Source: Candidatus Babelota bacterium (GTDB taxonomy: Bacteria > Babelota > Babeliae > Babelales > JAUPTZ01). Taken from it: a stretch of 64,000 nt of DNA. Numbering within the stretch: position 1 is the stretch's first letter; every line of letters begins with the position of its first letter. Positions 1 to 8,526 of this stretch are shown here, in pieces. A program made the translations under genes and the position numbers. The stretch covers positions 66,102-130,101 of the forward strand of contig JAUPTZ010000001.1 of the NCBI GenBank assembly GCA_030917815.1. The letters are read 5' to 3'. The notes under the pieces are model-generated. The model ran no database searches. It had not been told where the DNA came from and was given only the letters and a program-made list of their open reading frames with translations.

Positions 1-562
<562 letters not shown>

Positions 563-591
563 TTAAGTTATTGAAAATTCACGTGACTAAG

Positions 592-619
592 ATTATAAGC
601 AAACTGGCCAATATGTCAA
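592..619 (-). promoter_or_regulatory. Sigma70-type promoter of dnaK
   Basis: On the minus strand a perfect -35 (TTGACA, 614-619) and a perfect -10 (TATAAT, 592-597) are separated by 16 bases, about 45 bases before the dnaK ATG. Both hexamers match consensus exactly, which suggests strong constitutive expression. No CIRCE or sigma32-like sequence overlaps it. Confidence 0.8.
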
Positions 620-808
620 TGACAGTATTGGTTAAATCTTCGCGAGTTGGCTAAGATTTGCTTTGTATGAAAATGTCTCAAGCGGCTCGATCGTGGCTTT
701 TGTTGCTGGTTGTGCAAGATTTTTCCCATGAAGGAAAAGCGACAAACTTTTTTCTGAAAAAATTAAGGCGATTTTCGCCGCATTGGAAAAATATGTGCCA
801 AATAACGT

Positions 809-1327
809 TTAGGGGAAGCTGTTTTTTGGGGGGCGTTTGCTCTCGTCAAACGACTTGTTTATTTCGGCCCACAATTGCCCGGCGTCCCAATTATTCGTGG
901 CCGATTTCTTGGCCAAAATGGCACGTGCGTTTTTGTTGGGTACCAAGTGTATGAGCAGTACCACGTGGCCCCAAGAGACAAGGTTGAGCCCGCTATGTTC
1001 TAGCTCGTCTTCACGATACTCTGCGGCGAAGAGTGCCATGTTATTCAGACTTTTTCTACTAAAACTTTTTGATTGGGGGAGTGTTTTGGCTAGGGCGGTG
1101 CTGAGATTTTGGCTGAAGTGGGGCTCTATGTGTTGGTTGATGAGTACCGATTCTCCGATATAGCGGTAAAGCCGTAAGTGCTCCAGCCTAATGTGCGTGC
1201 CTATACGTTCTTCTGAGGCTAGGGCTGCCTGTGTTATTTCCTCAATTGCGGTTGCGGTTGGCTTTCCGGCCATGACCGCTAGGAGCACTAAAAATGCAAG
1301 GGGGCGACCGATGTCTGATAATGGCAA
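809..1327 (-). CDS. DUF1016 (YhcG-type) N-terminal domain protein, no nuclease domain
   Basis: The 172-residue product resembles the N-terminal winged-helix part of the DUF1016/YhcG family. It shows the ordered features of that domain: a helical segment around YRYIG, a FSRKSLNNM segment near residue 92, then SWGHVVLLIHL and a C-terminal NWDAGQLWAEI. YhcG proteins normally carry a C-terminal PDDEXK nuclease domain, often near restriction loci; this one ends right after the N-domain, so no nuclease activity is expected. The best start is a TTG at 1327; a later ATG at MAGKPTA would remove about 18 residues. It follows the two MazG-like genes on the same strand with a 13-base gap and is probably co-transcribed. 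The family call is by eye and moderate. Confidence 0.55.
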   Translation of the reverse strand: MPLSDIGRPLAFLVLLAVMAGKPTATAIEEITQAALASEERIGTHIRLEHLRLYRYIGESVLINQHIEPHFSQNLSTALAKTLPQSKSFSRKSLNNMALFAAEYREDELEHSGLNLVSWGHVVLLIHLVPNKNARAILAKKSATNNWDAGQLWAEINKSFDESKRPPKNSFP

Positions 1328-1340
1328 GGTTTTGTAGCCT

Positions 1341-1754
1341 CTATTTGTCTGAGATCTTTATTTCTTCGTAGCGGTCCGATGCTTCCTGGTAGTAGTTATG
1401 AAGTTCACTACCTTCTTCGACGTCGACATATTCGCAGTAGAGGCCTTTGTAGAAGCCGCCGCGTTCAGTATATTTTTCGATGCGCAGAGCTTCCACCTCT
1501 TGCATTGACGCGCCTATGGCGTGAGCGAAAGCATGTACTACTTCGAGGACATCTGCCAATTCTGAGACCCGTTCTTTGTGTGAAGAGGCTTTAATTACTT
1601 CTTCAGATTCTTCGGCGAGCTTTGCCTCCAGGCTTTTAAGATAGGCTTCTTTGCCCAAAATGCGTGTTTTAACGAAAGAATTTAATTTCTCCATGCGCTC
1701 CAAAAGCTTGTCGCGAACGAGCTTCTCAACCTTATAGCGATGCTGTGTGTTCAT
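1341..1754 (-). CDS. MazG-like / phosphoribosyl-ATP pyrophosphohydrolase-like protein (copy 2)
   Basis: 137 residues starting MNTQHRYKVEKLVRDKL, typical of the small all-alpha NTP pyrophosphatases related to MazG and HisE (COG4997 type). The metal-binding ExxE...ExxD pattern is visible as EESEE near residue 47 and SELAD about 17 residues later. Family members hydrolyse NTPs or modified nucleotides to monophosphate and pyrophosphate, a house-cleaning role; the substrate cannot be read here. The ATG at 1754 was chosen because it gives the same N-terminus and exactly the same length as its neighbour (1853-2266), its clear paralogue. No histidine pathway genes are present, so a his-biosynthetic role is unlikely. 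Confidence 0.8.
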   Translation of the reverse strand: MNTQHRYKVEKLVRDKLLERMEKLNSFVKTRILGKEAYLKSLEAKLAEESEEVIKASSHKERVSELADVLEVVHAFAHAIGASMQEVEALRIEKYTERGGFYKGLYCEYVDVEEGSELHNYYQEASDRYEEIKISDK

Positions 1755-1778
1755 GATGGTGGCCTTTTCATGCAGGGT

Positions 1779-1792
1779 TGTCCGATAATGCG
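1779..1792 (-). promoter_or_regulatory. Leader motif shared by the two MazG-like genes (copy 2)
   Basis: The 14-base string TGTCCGATAATGCG (as read on +) begins 25 bases upstream of the ATG at 1754. The same string occurs 24 bases upstream of the paralogous gene's ATG. On the minus strand it contains CATTAT, which could be a -10 box. The flanking sequence is not conserved, so this short stretch may be kept by selection. Confidence 0.4.
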
Positions 1793-1852
1793 CAACATAT
1801 GTAGCTTGTGCCGTGTGTGGAGGAGAGATTATCATGTGGCGCCTGCGTAGAT

Positions 1853-2266
1853 CTATTCTTTGGGTATTTCTATTTCGGGGTATTTAGTGGGAAGCTCTCG
1901 GTAGTAGGTGTAGTAGCTGTTTTCCTCATCCATCTCGTCCCATTCTGCATAGAGGCGTTTGTCAAAGCTGCCGCGGGCGACCAGCTTCTCTTGTCGCTTG
2001 TTCTCCACGATATCGAATGATGAATCAAGGGCCCGAGTCATGGCATGGATTACTTCGAGAACGTCGGCCAACTCAGATATACATTCTTCATGGGATGTGG
2101 TGTCGATTACCTCTTGCGATTCTTCGACCAGCTTCTTTTTGAGTTCGACAATATACTCGGCTAGCTCCATTACGCGGACCTTATTTGCAATATTCTTTAT
2201 TTCAAGCCGCTCCGGCGTTCGGTCGCGAACTAGTTTGTTTACTTGGTAGCGGTGCCGCTTAGTCAT
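1853..2266 (-). CDS. MazG-like / phosphoribosyl-ATP pyrophosphohydrolase-like protein (copy 1)
   Basis: 137 residues starting MTKRHRYQVNKLVRDRT. It has the same architecture as 1341-1754: a VRD motif at the N-terminus, EESQE near residue 47 and SELAD about 17 residues later, forming the divalent-metal site of the MazG/HisE fold. The expected activity is nucleoside triphosphate pyrophosphohydrolase in the cytoplasm; the substrate is unknown. A good ribosome-binding site (GAGGG) precedes the ATG. It is the first gene of an apparent three-gene unit with 1341-1754 and 809-1327. The two copies have diverged well beyond a recent duplication but keep identical length, and the acidic Tyr-rich tail (SYYTYYRELP) is matched by HNYYQEAS in the partner. 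Confidence 0.8.
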   Translation of the reverse strand: MTKRHRYQVNKLVRDRTPERLEIKNIANKVRVMELAEYIVELKKKLVEESQEVIDTTSHEECISELADVLEVIHAMTRALDSSFDIVENKRQEKLVARGSFDKRLYAEWDEMDEENSYYTYYRELPTKYPEIEIPKE

Positions 2267-2289
2267 ACTGAGCCCTCTCTAGACAGACG

Positions 2290-2303
2290 TGTCCGATAAT
2301 GCG
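2290..2303 (-). promoter_or_regulatory. Leader motif shared by the two MazG-like genes (copy 1)
   Basis: Second copy of TGTCCGATAATGCG, 24 bases upstream of the ATG at 2266. The distance matches the copy before the paralogous gene, which fits a promoter -10 region (CATTAT on the minus strand) or a small operator duplicated with the gene. Confidence 0.4.
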
Positions 2304-3160
2304 AGCCTTCTGTTGGCTCTTGATTGGGATTTTACTATATGGTTTTACATTTATGAAGAGATTTGGGGGCGCCCCGGCGGCCCGCTGCCCACGCATAGCC
2401 CAAGAGAGCCGGAGTATTGGCTGTCGGCCCCCGGCGCCGGTCGCGCGCGGGATGCCTCCAGCCTCCGGCCATACCCCATGCCTAGATAGTTGAAATAGAA
2501 ATGAGGATGCGGCTGGCGGTGGGGATATGACCTCTCGCTTTCGGCTAGCATAAGAAGGAAAGAAACAATTGAGAGGAAGGGAAGGGGTTGAGGGAAGAGG
2601 GAGGGCGGAGATACGGGGTAGGGTATATAGGGTTAGGGTATATAGGGTTAGGGTATATATAGGGTATATATAAAGGATAGGTATAGTAGGTATATAAGGA
2701 TAATAGTAGGTATATAAGGACAAAGGATATATGAGTATACATAGTATCCCCATGAGGGATGAAGGAGTAAAGGATGAAGAAGGAGATGGAAGAAGAATAG
2801 AGGAAGATGGAAGAATAGTAAGTATTTTCAGTATAGGGGGATAGGAATAAAAAAAGGATAAGGATAAAGGCTGATTTAATAGAAGTAAGTAAAGTAGGGG
2901 GCTGATGAGGTGATAGTATATAGTTATTCTATGTCCATACATCTCCCCGTATACAAACATGTACTCAGGAATGTCAGAAATATCCGGTGTACCATTAGCA
3001 CGAACTCTGCGTGCGACTTATCTGTCTTTACCAGTAGACGCTATTCTTCCAGTGCGCCCAATGCATCTGCGCCCGGGCTTGCATGATTATTGAAGGGCGC
3101 ATAATGTGCTTTGTGTGCATAGGCGGCATGCAGTCGTTTTTTATAATGGCCGCGGGGATT
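2304..3160. other. Gene-free region of atypical composition
   Basis: No credible gene is seen in about 860 bases. There are three unlike blocks. About 2365-2475 is very GC-rich (CCGG, GGCGCC and CGCGCG strings). About 2560-2900 is strongly purine-biased on the + strand, with AT-rich short tandem repeats. About 2930-3160 is ordinary mixed sequence. The long open frame on the minus strand through the purine block is low-complexity (Tyr, Leu, Pro, Ser) and not protein-like. The composition differs sharply from both flanks, which suggests foreign DNA, a degenerate insertion or an assembly join. Confidence 0.6.
2615..2722. repeat. Short AT/G-rich tandem repeats
   Basis: A 15-base unit (GGGTATATAGGGTTA) occurs twice in direct succession from about 2620, followed by degenerate GGGTATATA units to about 2672. 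A second unit, AGTAGGTATATAAGGA, occurs twice between about 2684 and 2720. The GGGTTA strings look telomere-like but are too few and too irregular to be a telomere. Confidence 0.65.
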
Positions 3161-3167
3161 CAAAACT

Positions 3168-3191
3168 CATGAGTCGTGGTGATGACTCATG
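3168..3191 (-). terminator. Hairpin after the flippase-like gene, possible terminator
   Basis: CATGAGTC and GACTCATG form a perfect 8-bp stem around an 8-base loop, starting 4 bases past the stop of the minus-strand gene at 3195. On the minus strand it is followed by AGTTTTG, a short T-run, so this is at best a weak intrinsic terminator. Confidence 0.4.
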
Positions 3192-3194
3192 CTC

Positions 3195-4469
3195 TTAAGG
3201 TCCTGCAAAAAAGAGGGCGGGGCGCGTAGCCCGTGAGAGAAATTTCCATACTATAAGTCGTACCAAGCCAATGCCACCCACTACAGCCAATGGCCATTGT
3301 GTGCATGTAGCAATAATAACCGCATCGACGATCACTTCTCCCCCGCGTATCATTGCGGCCCTGGCAACCGTATTACTATAAACACTCAGGAGCTCATACG
3401 GCATGCACAGGTAGTCTGCGATAGATAAAATGCAAAATCCACCGAATATGATCTTTTGTTCGAGTGGCCATGGCATAACGCATGCAGCTCCGGCCACTCC
3501 CAGAGCAACAAGCAATATGGTTGTAGCTCGTGTGGTAACGGCCTGTATGGTGGCGAATATTTCTTGTCGTTCGGCTCGGCTTCTGTCAGCACTTTTTTGT
3601 GGTCCATTATGGAGTTGGTTAAAAAGCGTATTCAGGGGGAAACCAATACTGCTCTTAATGACTGCCCGCATAGCGCTGGCGATTTCGCTGGCGACCTTAA
3701 TGACCCCGGCCAGGGCCATGCCGTTGCGGTATGCGAAAAAGGGAACAATGAAGTTGGCCGAGAAAAGATTGTGTGGCAGATGGAGAGCCAGCAGCGCAGC
3801 CTGAGTGGTGATAATCTCTCGGCGTCCGGGCAGTTCGCCGGTGCTGGTGCTGATTGGTCTGATGGCATCGAGGGCTCTGAGGCCCTTATGTATGAGGTAG
3901 CCAAGTCCGATGAGGCTGGTTGCTGCGTACAGCGGAAGAATGAAGATTCCCTGCATGAATGCAGGTTCTGCAAAAGCACCGATCCACAGGATCCCTATGT
4001 AGCAGAAGGCGATTGTGGCCTCGGCTTTAGCGATGAGCGGGCTCTTCGTGAGCGTATAAATAAGTGGGCGAAGCGCGATGCGCACTCCTTCGCTGAGCGC
4101 AATACTGCCAGCGGTGATGGCTAGAAGCTTGTTGGTGGTGAGTTGGTAGCTGAGGTATCCCACGCAAGCCGCTGCCATACTGTGTTGGATGAGCTGGGGA
4201 ATGATGAGCCGGTTGGCGATATAGGAAGATCTTTGGCGGTTGGTGCTTATGGTTGCTACATGTGGTGCGAGTGCATTGCCGCCTTCTAGGCATGCTAGAT
4301 TGGCCGAAAGATAGGCCAGAGAAAAGACCGATCCGATAAGTCCATATTCACATGATGGTAGGACCAGAAATAACGCAACTTGGTGGAGATACTTGACCCC
4401 TTCAAAGACCATGGCGATGACAAAATGGAGACGTGAAAGTTGGGAGGCGGTGTGTGAAAATGTGCTCAT
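3195..4469 (-). CDS. Polytopic membrane protein, MATE/Wzx flippase-like
   Basis: 424 residues, almost entirely hydrophobic, with about 12 predicted membrane helices and short loops. The overall length and pattern (early SQLSRLHFVIAM segment, a central basic loop near residues 210-220, a further pair of helix bundles after about residue 290) fit the MOP superfamily: lipid-linked oligosaccharide flippases or MATE exporters. No signature motif makes this certain, and it could be another 12-TM family. The gene is alone on its strand, with a hairpin just past its stop. Its ATG at 4469 has only a weak Shine-Dalgarno sequence. Confidence 0.45.
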   Translation of the reverse strand: MSTFSHTASQLSRLHFVIAMVFEGVKYLHQVALFLVLPSCEYGLIGSVFSLAYLSANLACLEGGNALAPHVATISTNRQRSSYIANRLIIPQLIQHSMAAACVGYLSYQLTTNKLLAITAGSIALSEGVRIALRPLIYTLTKSPLIAKAEATIAFCYIGILWIGAFAEPAFMQGIFILPLYAATSLIGLGYLIHKGLRALDAIRPISTSTGELPGRREIITTQAALLALHLPHNLFSANFIVPFFAYRNGMALAGVIKVASEIASAMRAVIKSSIGFPLNTLFNQLHNGPQKSADRSRAERQEIFATIQAVTTRATTILLVALGVAGAACVMPWPLEQKIIFGGFCILSIADYLCMPYELLSVYSNTVARAAMIRGGEVIVDAVIIATCTQWPLAVVGGIGLVRLIVWKFLSRATRPALFFAGP

Positions 4470-4602
4470 TATGTCCCAGTCTTGAAATCAATTTTCTTTG
4501 TAGTATTCGTTATTTTTCATCTGTTTTCCAGAAATATTTTCATTCATTGTTGGGTGGTGCTAGTCTCCGTGTACTCAATCGAAGGGTTGGAGGGGGATTA
4601 TT

Positions 4603-4633
4603 AGGGGGCCTATTCTCATACAATAGGTCCTCT
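4603..4633 (+). promoter_or_regulatory. Hairpin with T-rich tail upstream of carD
   Basis: In the 294-base gap between the divergent genes at 4469 and 4764, AGGGGGCCTATT pairs with AATAGGTCCTCT (12 bp, two G-U pairs) around a 7-base loop and is followed by TCTTATT on the + strand. It resembles an intrinsic terminator, but no + strand gene lies before it. It could end a short leader RNA or attenuate transcription into carD. Confidence 0.4.
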
Positions 4634-4763
4634 TCTTATTCGTAACATGTTCTTGCCTGAACGACCACTTTGCGTGTATGCTTACATTCAAGGTTGATTC
4701 TAACTATTTGCGCAATTTTTAGTACATGTATGTCAGCAGCATGTACAGCATAGGGAGTTTGGT

Positions 4764-5324
4764 ATGCGGTTTAAGGTCAATGAAAGAGTTGTTTATCCTT
4801 CTCACGGTGTCGCGATGATCGATGATGTCATTGAGAAGCATGTCGGTGGCGCTCCCATGCACTTCTATAAACTTTCTTTTATGTTTAAAGATATGACCGT
4901 GTTGATTCCGGTCAATAACACCGGCCAAACAGGTGTTCGGCAACTCAATCTTCCGCATGCGATTGATGAGGCTCTCACCAACTATTCGGCGTCGGTTATG
5001 CAGCAGCGCTTTGAGGATCTTGAGGTGAATCCAACCGTATGGAGTAAGCGCCAAAAAGATTACCAAACACGGCTACAGGCCGGTGATTTCGTTGGCGTAC
5101 TGGGCATCTATCAAGAACTTATGTACATTGCCCAACACAAAGAGCTTTCGTTTGGTGAAAAGACACTCCTACAGACAACCGAAGAATTATTGGCCCAAGA
5201 GATTATGGTTATCAAAAACCTTGATCGCTCCGCCGCTCTTGAGTTGGTTCGTGTACCATTCAAGCAGTTTATTGTGAATTACGCCTCTTCTGGGCAGCAT
5301 GGCTCAACCAATTCTCTCCTCTAA
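4764..5324 (+). CDS. carD: CarD/CdnL-family transcription regulator
   Basis: 186 residues. The N-terminus MRFKVNERVVYPSHGVAMI is the Tudor-like RNA polymerase beta-subunit interaction domain of CarD/CdnL (residues 1 to about 60, with LIPVNN near the middle). The all-helical DNA-binding domain follows (WSKRQKDYQTRLQAGDF, then a helical C-terminus). CarD proteins bind RNAP at promoters and stabilise the open complex, notably at rRNA promoters. The ATG has a GGGAG ribosome-binding site. The 3' end overlaps the miaA start by 26 bases, so the two are translationally linked. Length and domain order are normal for the family. Confidence 0.92.
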   Translation: MRFKVNERVVYPSHGVAMIDDVIEKHVGGAPMHFYKLSFMFKDMTVLIPVNNTGQTGVRQLNLPHAIDEALTNYSASVMQQRFEDLEVNPTVWSKRQKDYQTRLQAGDFVGVLGIYQELMYIAQHKELSFGEKTLLQTTEELLAQEIMVIKNLDRSAALELVRVPFKQFIVNYASSGQHGSTNSLL

Positions 5325-6198
5325 GGTTTACATTATTGCCGGGCCTACGGCTTCAGGTAAAAGCGACTATGCGGTTGATTTGGCACGTCGCTTAGGCGGC
5401 GAGATCGTGAATGCCGATTCGGCTCAAATGTATACCCGTATTTCGATTGGTACGGCAAAGCCGCTTGACTGGCAGACCCATGAAATTAAGCATCATTTGT
5501 TTGATATCTGTGACCAGCCGATTGACTTTGATGTAGCGCAGTATCGCGCAAAAATCTTGTTGATTGTGGCCGATATCGCATCCCGGGGAAAGGTGCCAAT
5601 TTTGGTTGGCGGTTCGCTCTTTTATATAAAGTCATTATTCTTCCCACCGCATCAGGTTAAGGGCAATACATCGGCAATTCCTGATGATGTACGCCTACTT
5701 TCGGTAGCGGCCCAGTGGCAGCATTTGCATGGAATAGATCCGGTGAGGGCTGCACAAATTCATATGCATGATACGTATCGAGTTATGCGCGCCTTGGCGC
5801 TCTGGTACGAGTCTGGCAGCAAGCCATCCGAGCTGGTACCTCAGTATCAACCGCCGTTTTCTGCGCAGGTGATATTCTTATCGCCACCAACCGAAATACT
5901 CTACGAGCGTATTAATGCGCGTACTGAAGCGATGATCCATTCAATGGGATGGATTGATGAAGTTGGTAACCTTATGCGTGATGAAGCGTGGCGGCATTTG
6001 GTAGAAACCAAGGGATTTATTGGCTATCGTGACATTGCATCTTGGATTGAGGCTGGACAACCGGCCGATCAGTTGCCTGCATTGATAGGAAAAATCCAGC
6101 AAGATACTCGTAACTATGCCAAGCGACAAAAAACGTTTTGGCGGAGTTTCATATGCCAACTCGAAGCCGCTGGCGACTGTGAAATGACGATTATTTAG
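5299..6198 (+). CDS. miaA: tRNA dimethylallyltransferase MiaA
   Basis: 299 residues, normal for the family. It transfers a dimethylallyl group from DMAPP to N6 of A37 in tRNAs reading UNN codons. The P-loop AGPTASGKSDY (near residue 14), the NADSAQMY substrate-site motif and IGTAKP are all present. The catalytic-core GGSLFYIKSL and the later GFIGYRDI are also seen. The ATG at 5299 lies inside the carD 3' end, giving the usual family N-terminus (MAQPILSSKVYIIAGPTASGKS). Identification is firm. Confidence 0.95.
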   Translation: MAQPILSSKVYIIAGPTASGKSDYAVDLARRLGGEIVNADSAQMYTRISIGTAKPLDWQTHEIKHHLFDICDQPIDFDVAQYRAKILLIVADIASRGKVPILVGGSLFYIKSLFFPPHQVKGNTSAIPDDVRLLSVAAQWQHLHGIDPVRAAQIHMHDTYRVMRALALWYESGSKPSELVPQYQPPFSAQVIFLSPPTEILYERINARTEAMIHSMGWIDEVGNLMRDEAWRHLVETKGFIGYRDIASWIEAGQPADQLPALIGKIQQDTRNYAKRQKTFWRSFICQLEAAGDCEMTII

Positions 6199-6311
6199 CC
6201 TAGGCCTTAAGTCTCGTTTATTGAAAAAAGCCTATTTATCCGTATACTTATACCTTCCTTTGTCATGAATTGCAGAGGTGTTTAATAAGAAGTTTTATGA
6301 AAAGGGATCAC

Positions 6312-7124
6312 ATGAAAAGATCGTTAGTGTCATTATTACTACTTCCATTACTCGTTAGCGGCGCTCTCTTGTGCTCCGATAGCCGCGTGCCTGGCGGTGA
6401 GCCAGTAGAGCACCGGGCCGCGTATAGGATTATAGAGGCAGGGGGTGCTGAGCCCGGAGAGGTGTCGTTCTGGGTAGCAGCAGTGAGCGACGTGATAAAG
6501 GACGCCTTGTTTGTGTCATCCTGTGGATATTATTCCCCATTAAATGTTGCCATTTTGCAGGGCCAGCGCAGGACAGTTCGCAGAACGGATCTAGTCCTTA
6601 ATGTAGCTAGTAGTAGAGTCGAGGAAGTATTGGTTTCTGGTGTGCAGATCGATGCACTTGTTGGTGATCGGCCCCACGTCATTAGGATATGGCCCGATGG
6701 GTATCAAGTGACCGAAGGCGACTTATCGATAGAGCTTGAGTGGTCGCTTCGGGCGATTTTGCTTGCGGCCAAAGACCGAGAAGATAAGTTGCGCTTATAT
6801 CAACTAAATGCATCGGGTAACTATAGCGATATTGGCCTTGCGGTAATAGATAATTATATGAGATTGCCTTACCATGTTCGCCTGGCCGGAAAAACCGCTT
6901 TTTTAGCGGCCATTGCCCTCAGGCTCAAAGGAGCTGCTGTTGCGCTCGATCCCATTGATCCCCGTGAATTAAGTGAAAATAAGACGCTGAAGACAATGAT
7001 TGAGTCTGAGGAGTATACCTCTGACGGTATAAAGTTTTTACGAGCATACCGGGCTCTTCCTCGTACGATTCGATTGGCGTGTGAAGGTGCATTCAGCGCC
7101 GAAATAGCGCGGCATAAAAAATAG
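6312..7124 (+). CDS. Secreted protein of unknown function
   Basis: 270 residues from the ATG at 6312, which follows AAAGGGA at good spacing; in-frame starts at 6297 (ATG) and 6270 (TTG) are less likely. The N-terminus MKRSLVSLLLLPLLVSGALLCSDS is a clear signal peptide, and the cysteine at the end of the hydrophobic run could even be a lipobox (GALLC). The mature part is mixed alpha/beta with no motif I recognise. Two short segments near the C-terminus look alike (YMRLPYHVRLAGKTAF and YRALPRTIRLACEGAF), suggesting an internal repeat. The same repeat flavour (MSPGQRLAAKGDF) ends the protein at 7641-8309, so the two are probably related. Confidence 0.7.
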   Translation: MKRSLVSLLLLPLLVSGALLCSDSRVPGGEPVEHRAAYRIIEAGGAEPGEVSFWVAAVSDVIKDALFVSSCGYYSPLNVAILQGQRRTVRRTDLVLNVASSRVEEVLVSGVQIDALVGDRPHVIRIWPDGYQVTEGDLSIELEWSLRAILLAAKDREDKLRLYQLNASGNYSDIGLAVIDNYMRLPYHVRLAGKTAFLAAIALRLKGAAVALDPIDPRELSENKTLKTMIESEEYTSDGIKFLRAYRALPRTIRLACEGAFSAEIARHKK

Positions 7125-7199
7125 ATAGGCCGTTTACTTTAGTTTTTCTTCGTGGTACGTTTTCAACCCCCAAGCTGAGTATAGTTTGGGGGTTCTTTT

Positions 7200-7490
7200 A
7201 TGTTTAAAAATATTAGTTTTCTTGCGACTTTTTTCTTTGCCAGCGCTATCTTTAGCGCCGATACGCCGCCATCCGATCGGGCAGAATCAATTTCAGCGGC
7301 TGGCATCGTACCATTTCTCTCTTCAAGTGAAATTGCTAAGCTTACGTCGATATATCCAACCGGCTGTCGCCCTTGGTTGCATGGCTCTATGGGTGTTGCG
7401 TGCGATGTATGCCAGCGCCATCATAGAGCTGCATACGAGTATTATAGAAGCATAGCAAGCGCGTCAGCGGTGGCGGCTAAGCCTCAGTAA
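7200..7490 (+). CDS. Small secreted Cys-containing protein, unknown function
   Basis: 96 residues: MFKNISFLATFFFASAIFSAD is a signal peptide with a likely cleavage after SA. The short mature chain holds three cysteines (CRPWL and CDVCQRHH), possibly a small metal- or disulfide-stabilised domain. A GGGGG ribosome-binding site precedes the ATG. It sits between two other secreted-protein genes on the same strand. Confidence 0.6.
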   Translation: MFKNISFLATFFFASAIFSADTPPSDRAESISAAGIVPFLSSSEIAKLTSIYPTGCRPWLHGSMGVACDVCQRHHRAAYEYYRSIASASAVAAKPQ

Positions 7491-7640
7491 ATCAGGTGAA
7501 ATACGCGTCTATTGAAGGTGGCGCTGTCTTGACGAGATATTTCCTATGTGTAACCTAATTAGGCTTTTGGTGTGCGGTCGGCGGTCGCGCGTGGACGATA
7601 GTGCCCGCCGCGCCCCTGTTTTTTTGTTTGGGGAATGACT

Positions 7641-8309
7641 ATGAATAAAAATCGATTAATGACCGGTATTGTACTTGCGATTTTTTTGGCGACCGGCGCC
7701 ATTTCTGCTTCAGATGCGCCTAGGGCTCACAGCCCTAAGGTGAGGGGGCAAAACAGAACGCCAAGGAGGTTTTCCGTTGATGCAAAAGCAATGGCAGCGG
7801 AAGAAGAGAGTATTCTGAGCAAAATTGAGGCTGGCTTTAGCGATGAGTCAACCGAAATGGCTTGTCTAAGCAGGTTATTGGCTATAGTTCGTTCGACCTA
7901 TGAAGCGAACGGCATTTCCTTTGTCGTTGCCTACATGAATCAACCCAAGGAGGACCGCGACTTGTTGCGCCATTGCCTTGTCGAGTATCTGCCTAATAAG
8001 TTTCGTCGCTGTGAAGTATCGGAAGCCCTATCAACACCTGCAGGAAGCCCATGCAGACGGACGCGCAGCGACTTTGCGGCGAGCGCCCGCATTGATTCAG
8101 AGGCGGTGCATGCGCTAAGGTTCGGTAGACTTTCCGATTTTGCTGAGAAAATTCAGCTTTTGATCCTGAGGCTCGTAGCGGCAGATATGTATGATTCTGA
8201 AGGCCTATTCGCTTTATGGGCCTATACCAATATGTCGCCTGGACAACGGCTTGCCGCTAAGGGCGATTTTCTAGCAACACTGGATAAATATAGAAAAGCT
8301 TCTTTTTAA
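7641..8309 (+). CDS. Secreted protein of unknown function
   Basis: 222 residues from the ATG at 7641 (GGGGA six bases upstream; an ATG at 7635 is in the same frame but too close to the ribosome-binding site). MNKNRLMTGIVLAIFLATGAISASDAP is a signal peptide with a probable A-S-A cleavage. The mature protein is helical and charged, with a proline/arginine-rich early part. Its C-terminus (FALWAYTNMSPGQRLAAKGDFLATL) resembles the repeat in the protein at 6312-7124, and an earlier segment (VVAYMNQPKEDRDLLRHCLVEYL) fits the same pattern. The two are plausible diverged paralogues. Confidence 0.65.
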   Translation: MNKNRLMTGIVLAIFLATGAISASDAPRAHSPKVRGQNRTPRRFSVDAKAMAAEEESILSKIEAGFSDESTEMACLSRLLAIVRSTYEANGISFVVAYMNQPKEDRDLLRHCLVEYLPNKFRRCEVSEALSTPAGSPCRRTRSDFAASARIDSEAVHALRFGRLSDFAEKIQLLILRLVAADMYDSEGLFALWAYTNMSPGQRLAAKGDFLATLDKYRKASF

Positions 8310-8400
8310 GCATCGCGCATCTGAATCTTCTGATGAGTGTTGCCAGTTGCCAAATGCTGCTATTGAACAGGGTAAAAGTGCTTTATTTGTATGTGACGCA

Positions 8401-8426
8401 TGAGGGGCCGGTAATCCGGCCCCTCA
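8401..8426. other. Perfect 11-bp GC-rich hairpin
   Basis: TGAGGGGCCGG and CCGGCCCCTCA form a perfect inverted repeat around a 4-base loop (TAAT), between the secreted-protein gene ending at 8309 and the ppiD-like gene. No T-run follows on either strand, so a Rho-independent terminator is not supported. It could be a transcript-end stabiliser or a protein-binding palindrome. Confidence 0.55.
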
Positions 8427-8526
8427 ATTACTGCAGTATTCCACTGACTGGTTGCAAAAATGAGGTCCCTCCTCTAGAATGCAGCCTCAGCTTTTTTTAC
8501 TAGCACTCGTATTTGTGGAGGATGTT

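Noticed and set aside
2620..2660. GGGTTA strings resembling telomere repeats
   Set aside because: Only a few units, broken by TATATA, in the middle of a bacterial contig.
2259..2960. 233-codon open frame on the minus strand
   Set aside because: Low-complexity Leu/Tyr/Pro/Ser content from purine-biased tandem repeats; no ribosome-binding site, no family likeness; overlaps a real gene start.
8401..8426. Rho-independent terminator
   Set aside because: Perfect stem but no T-run on either side; kept only as an unexplained hairpin.
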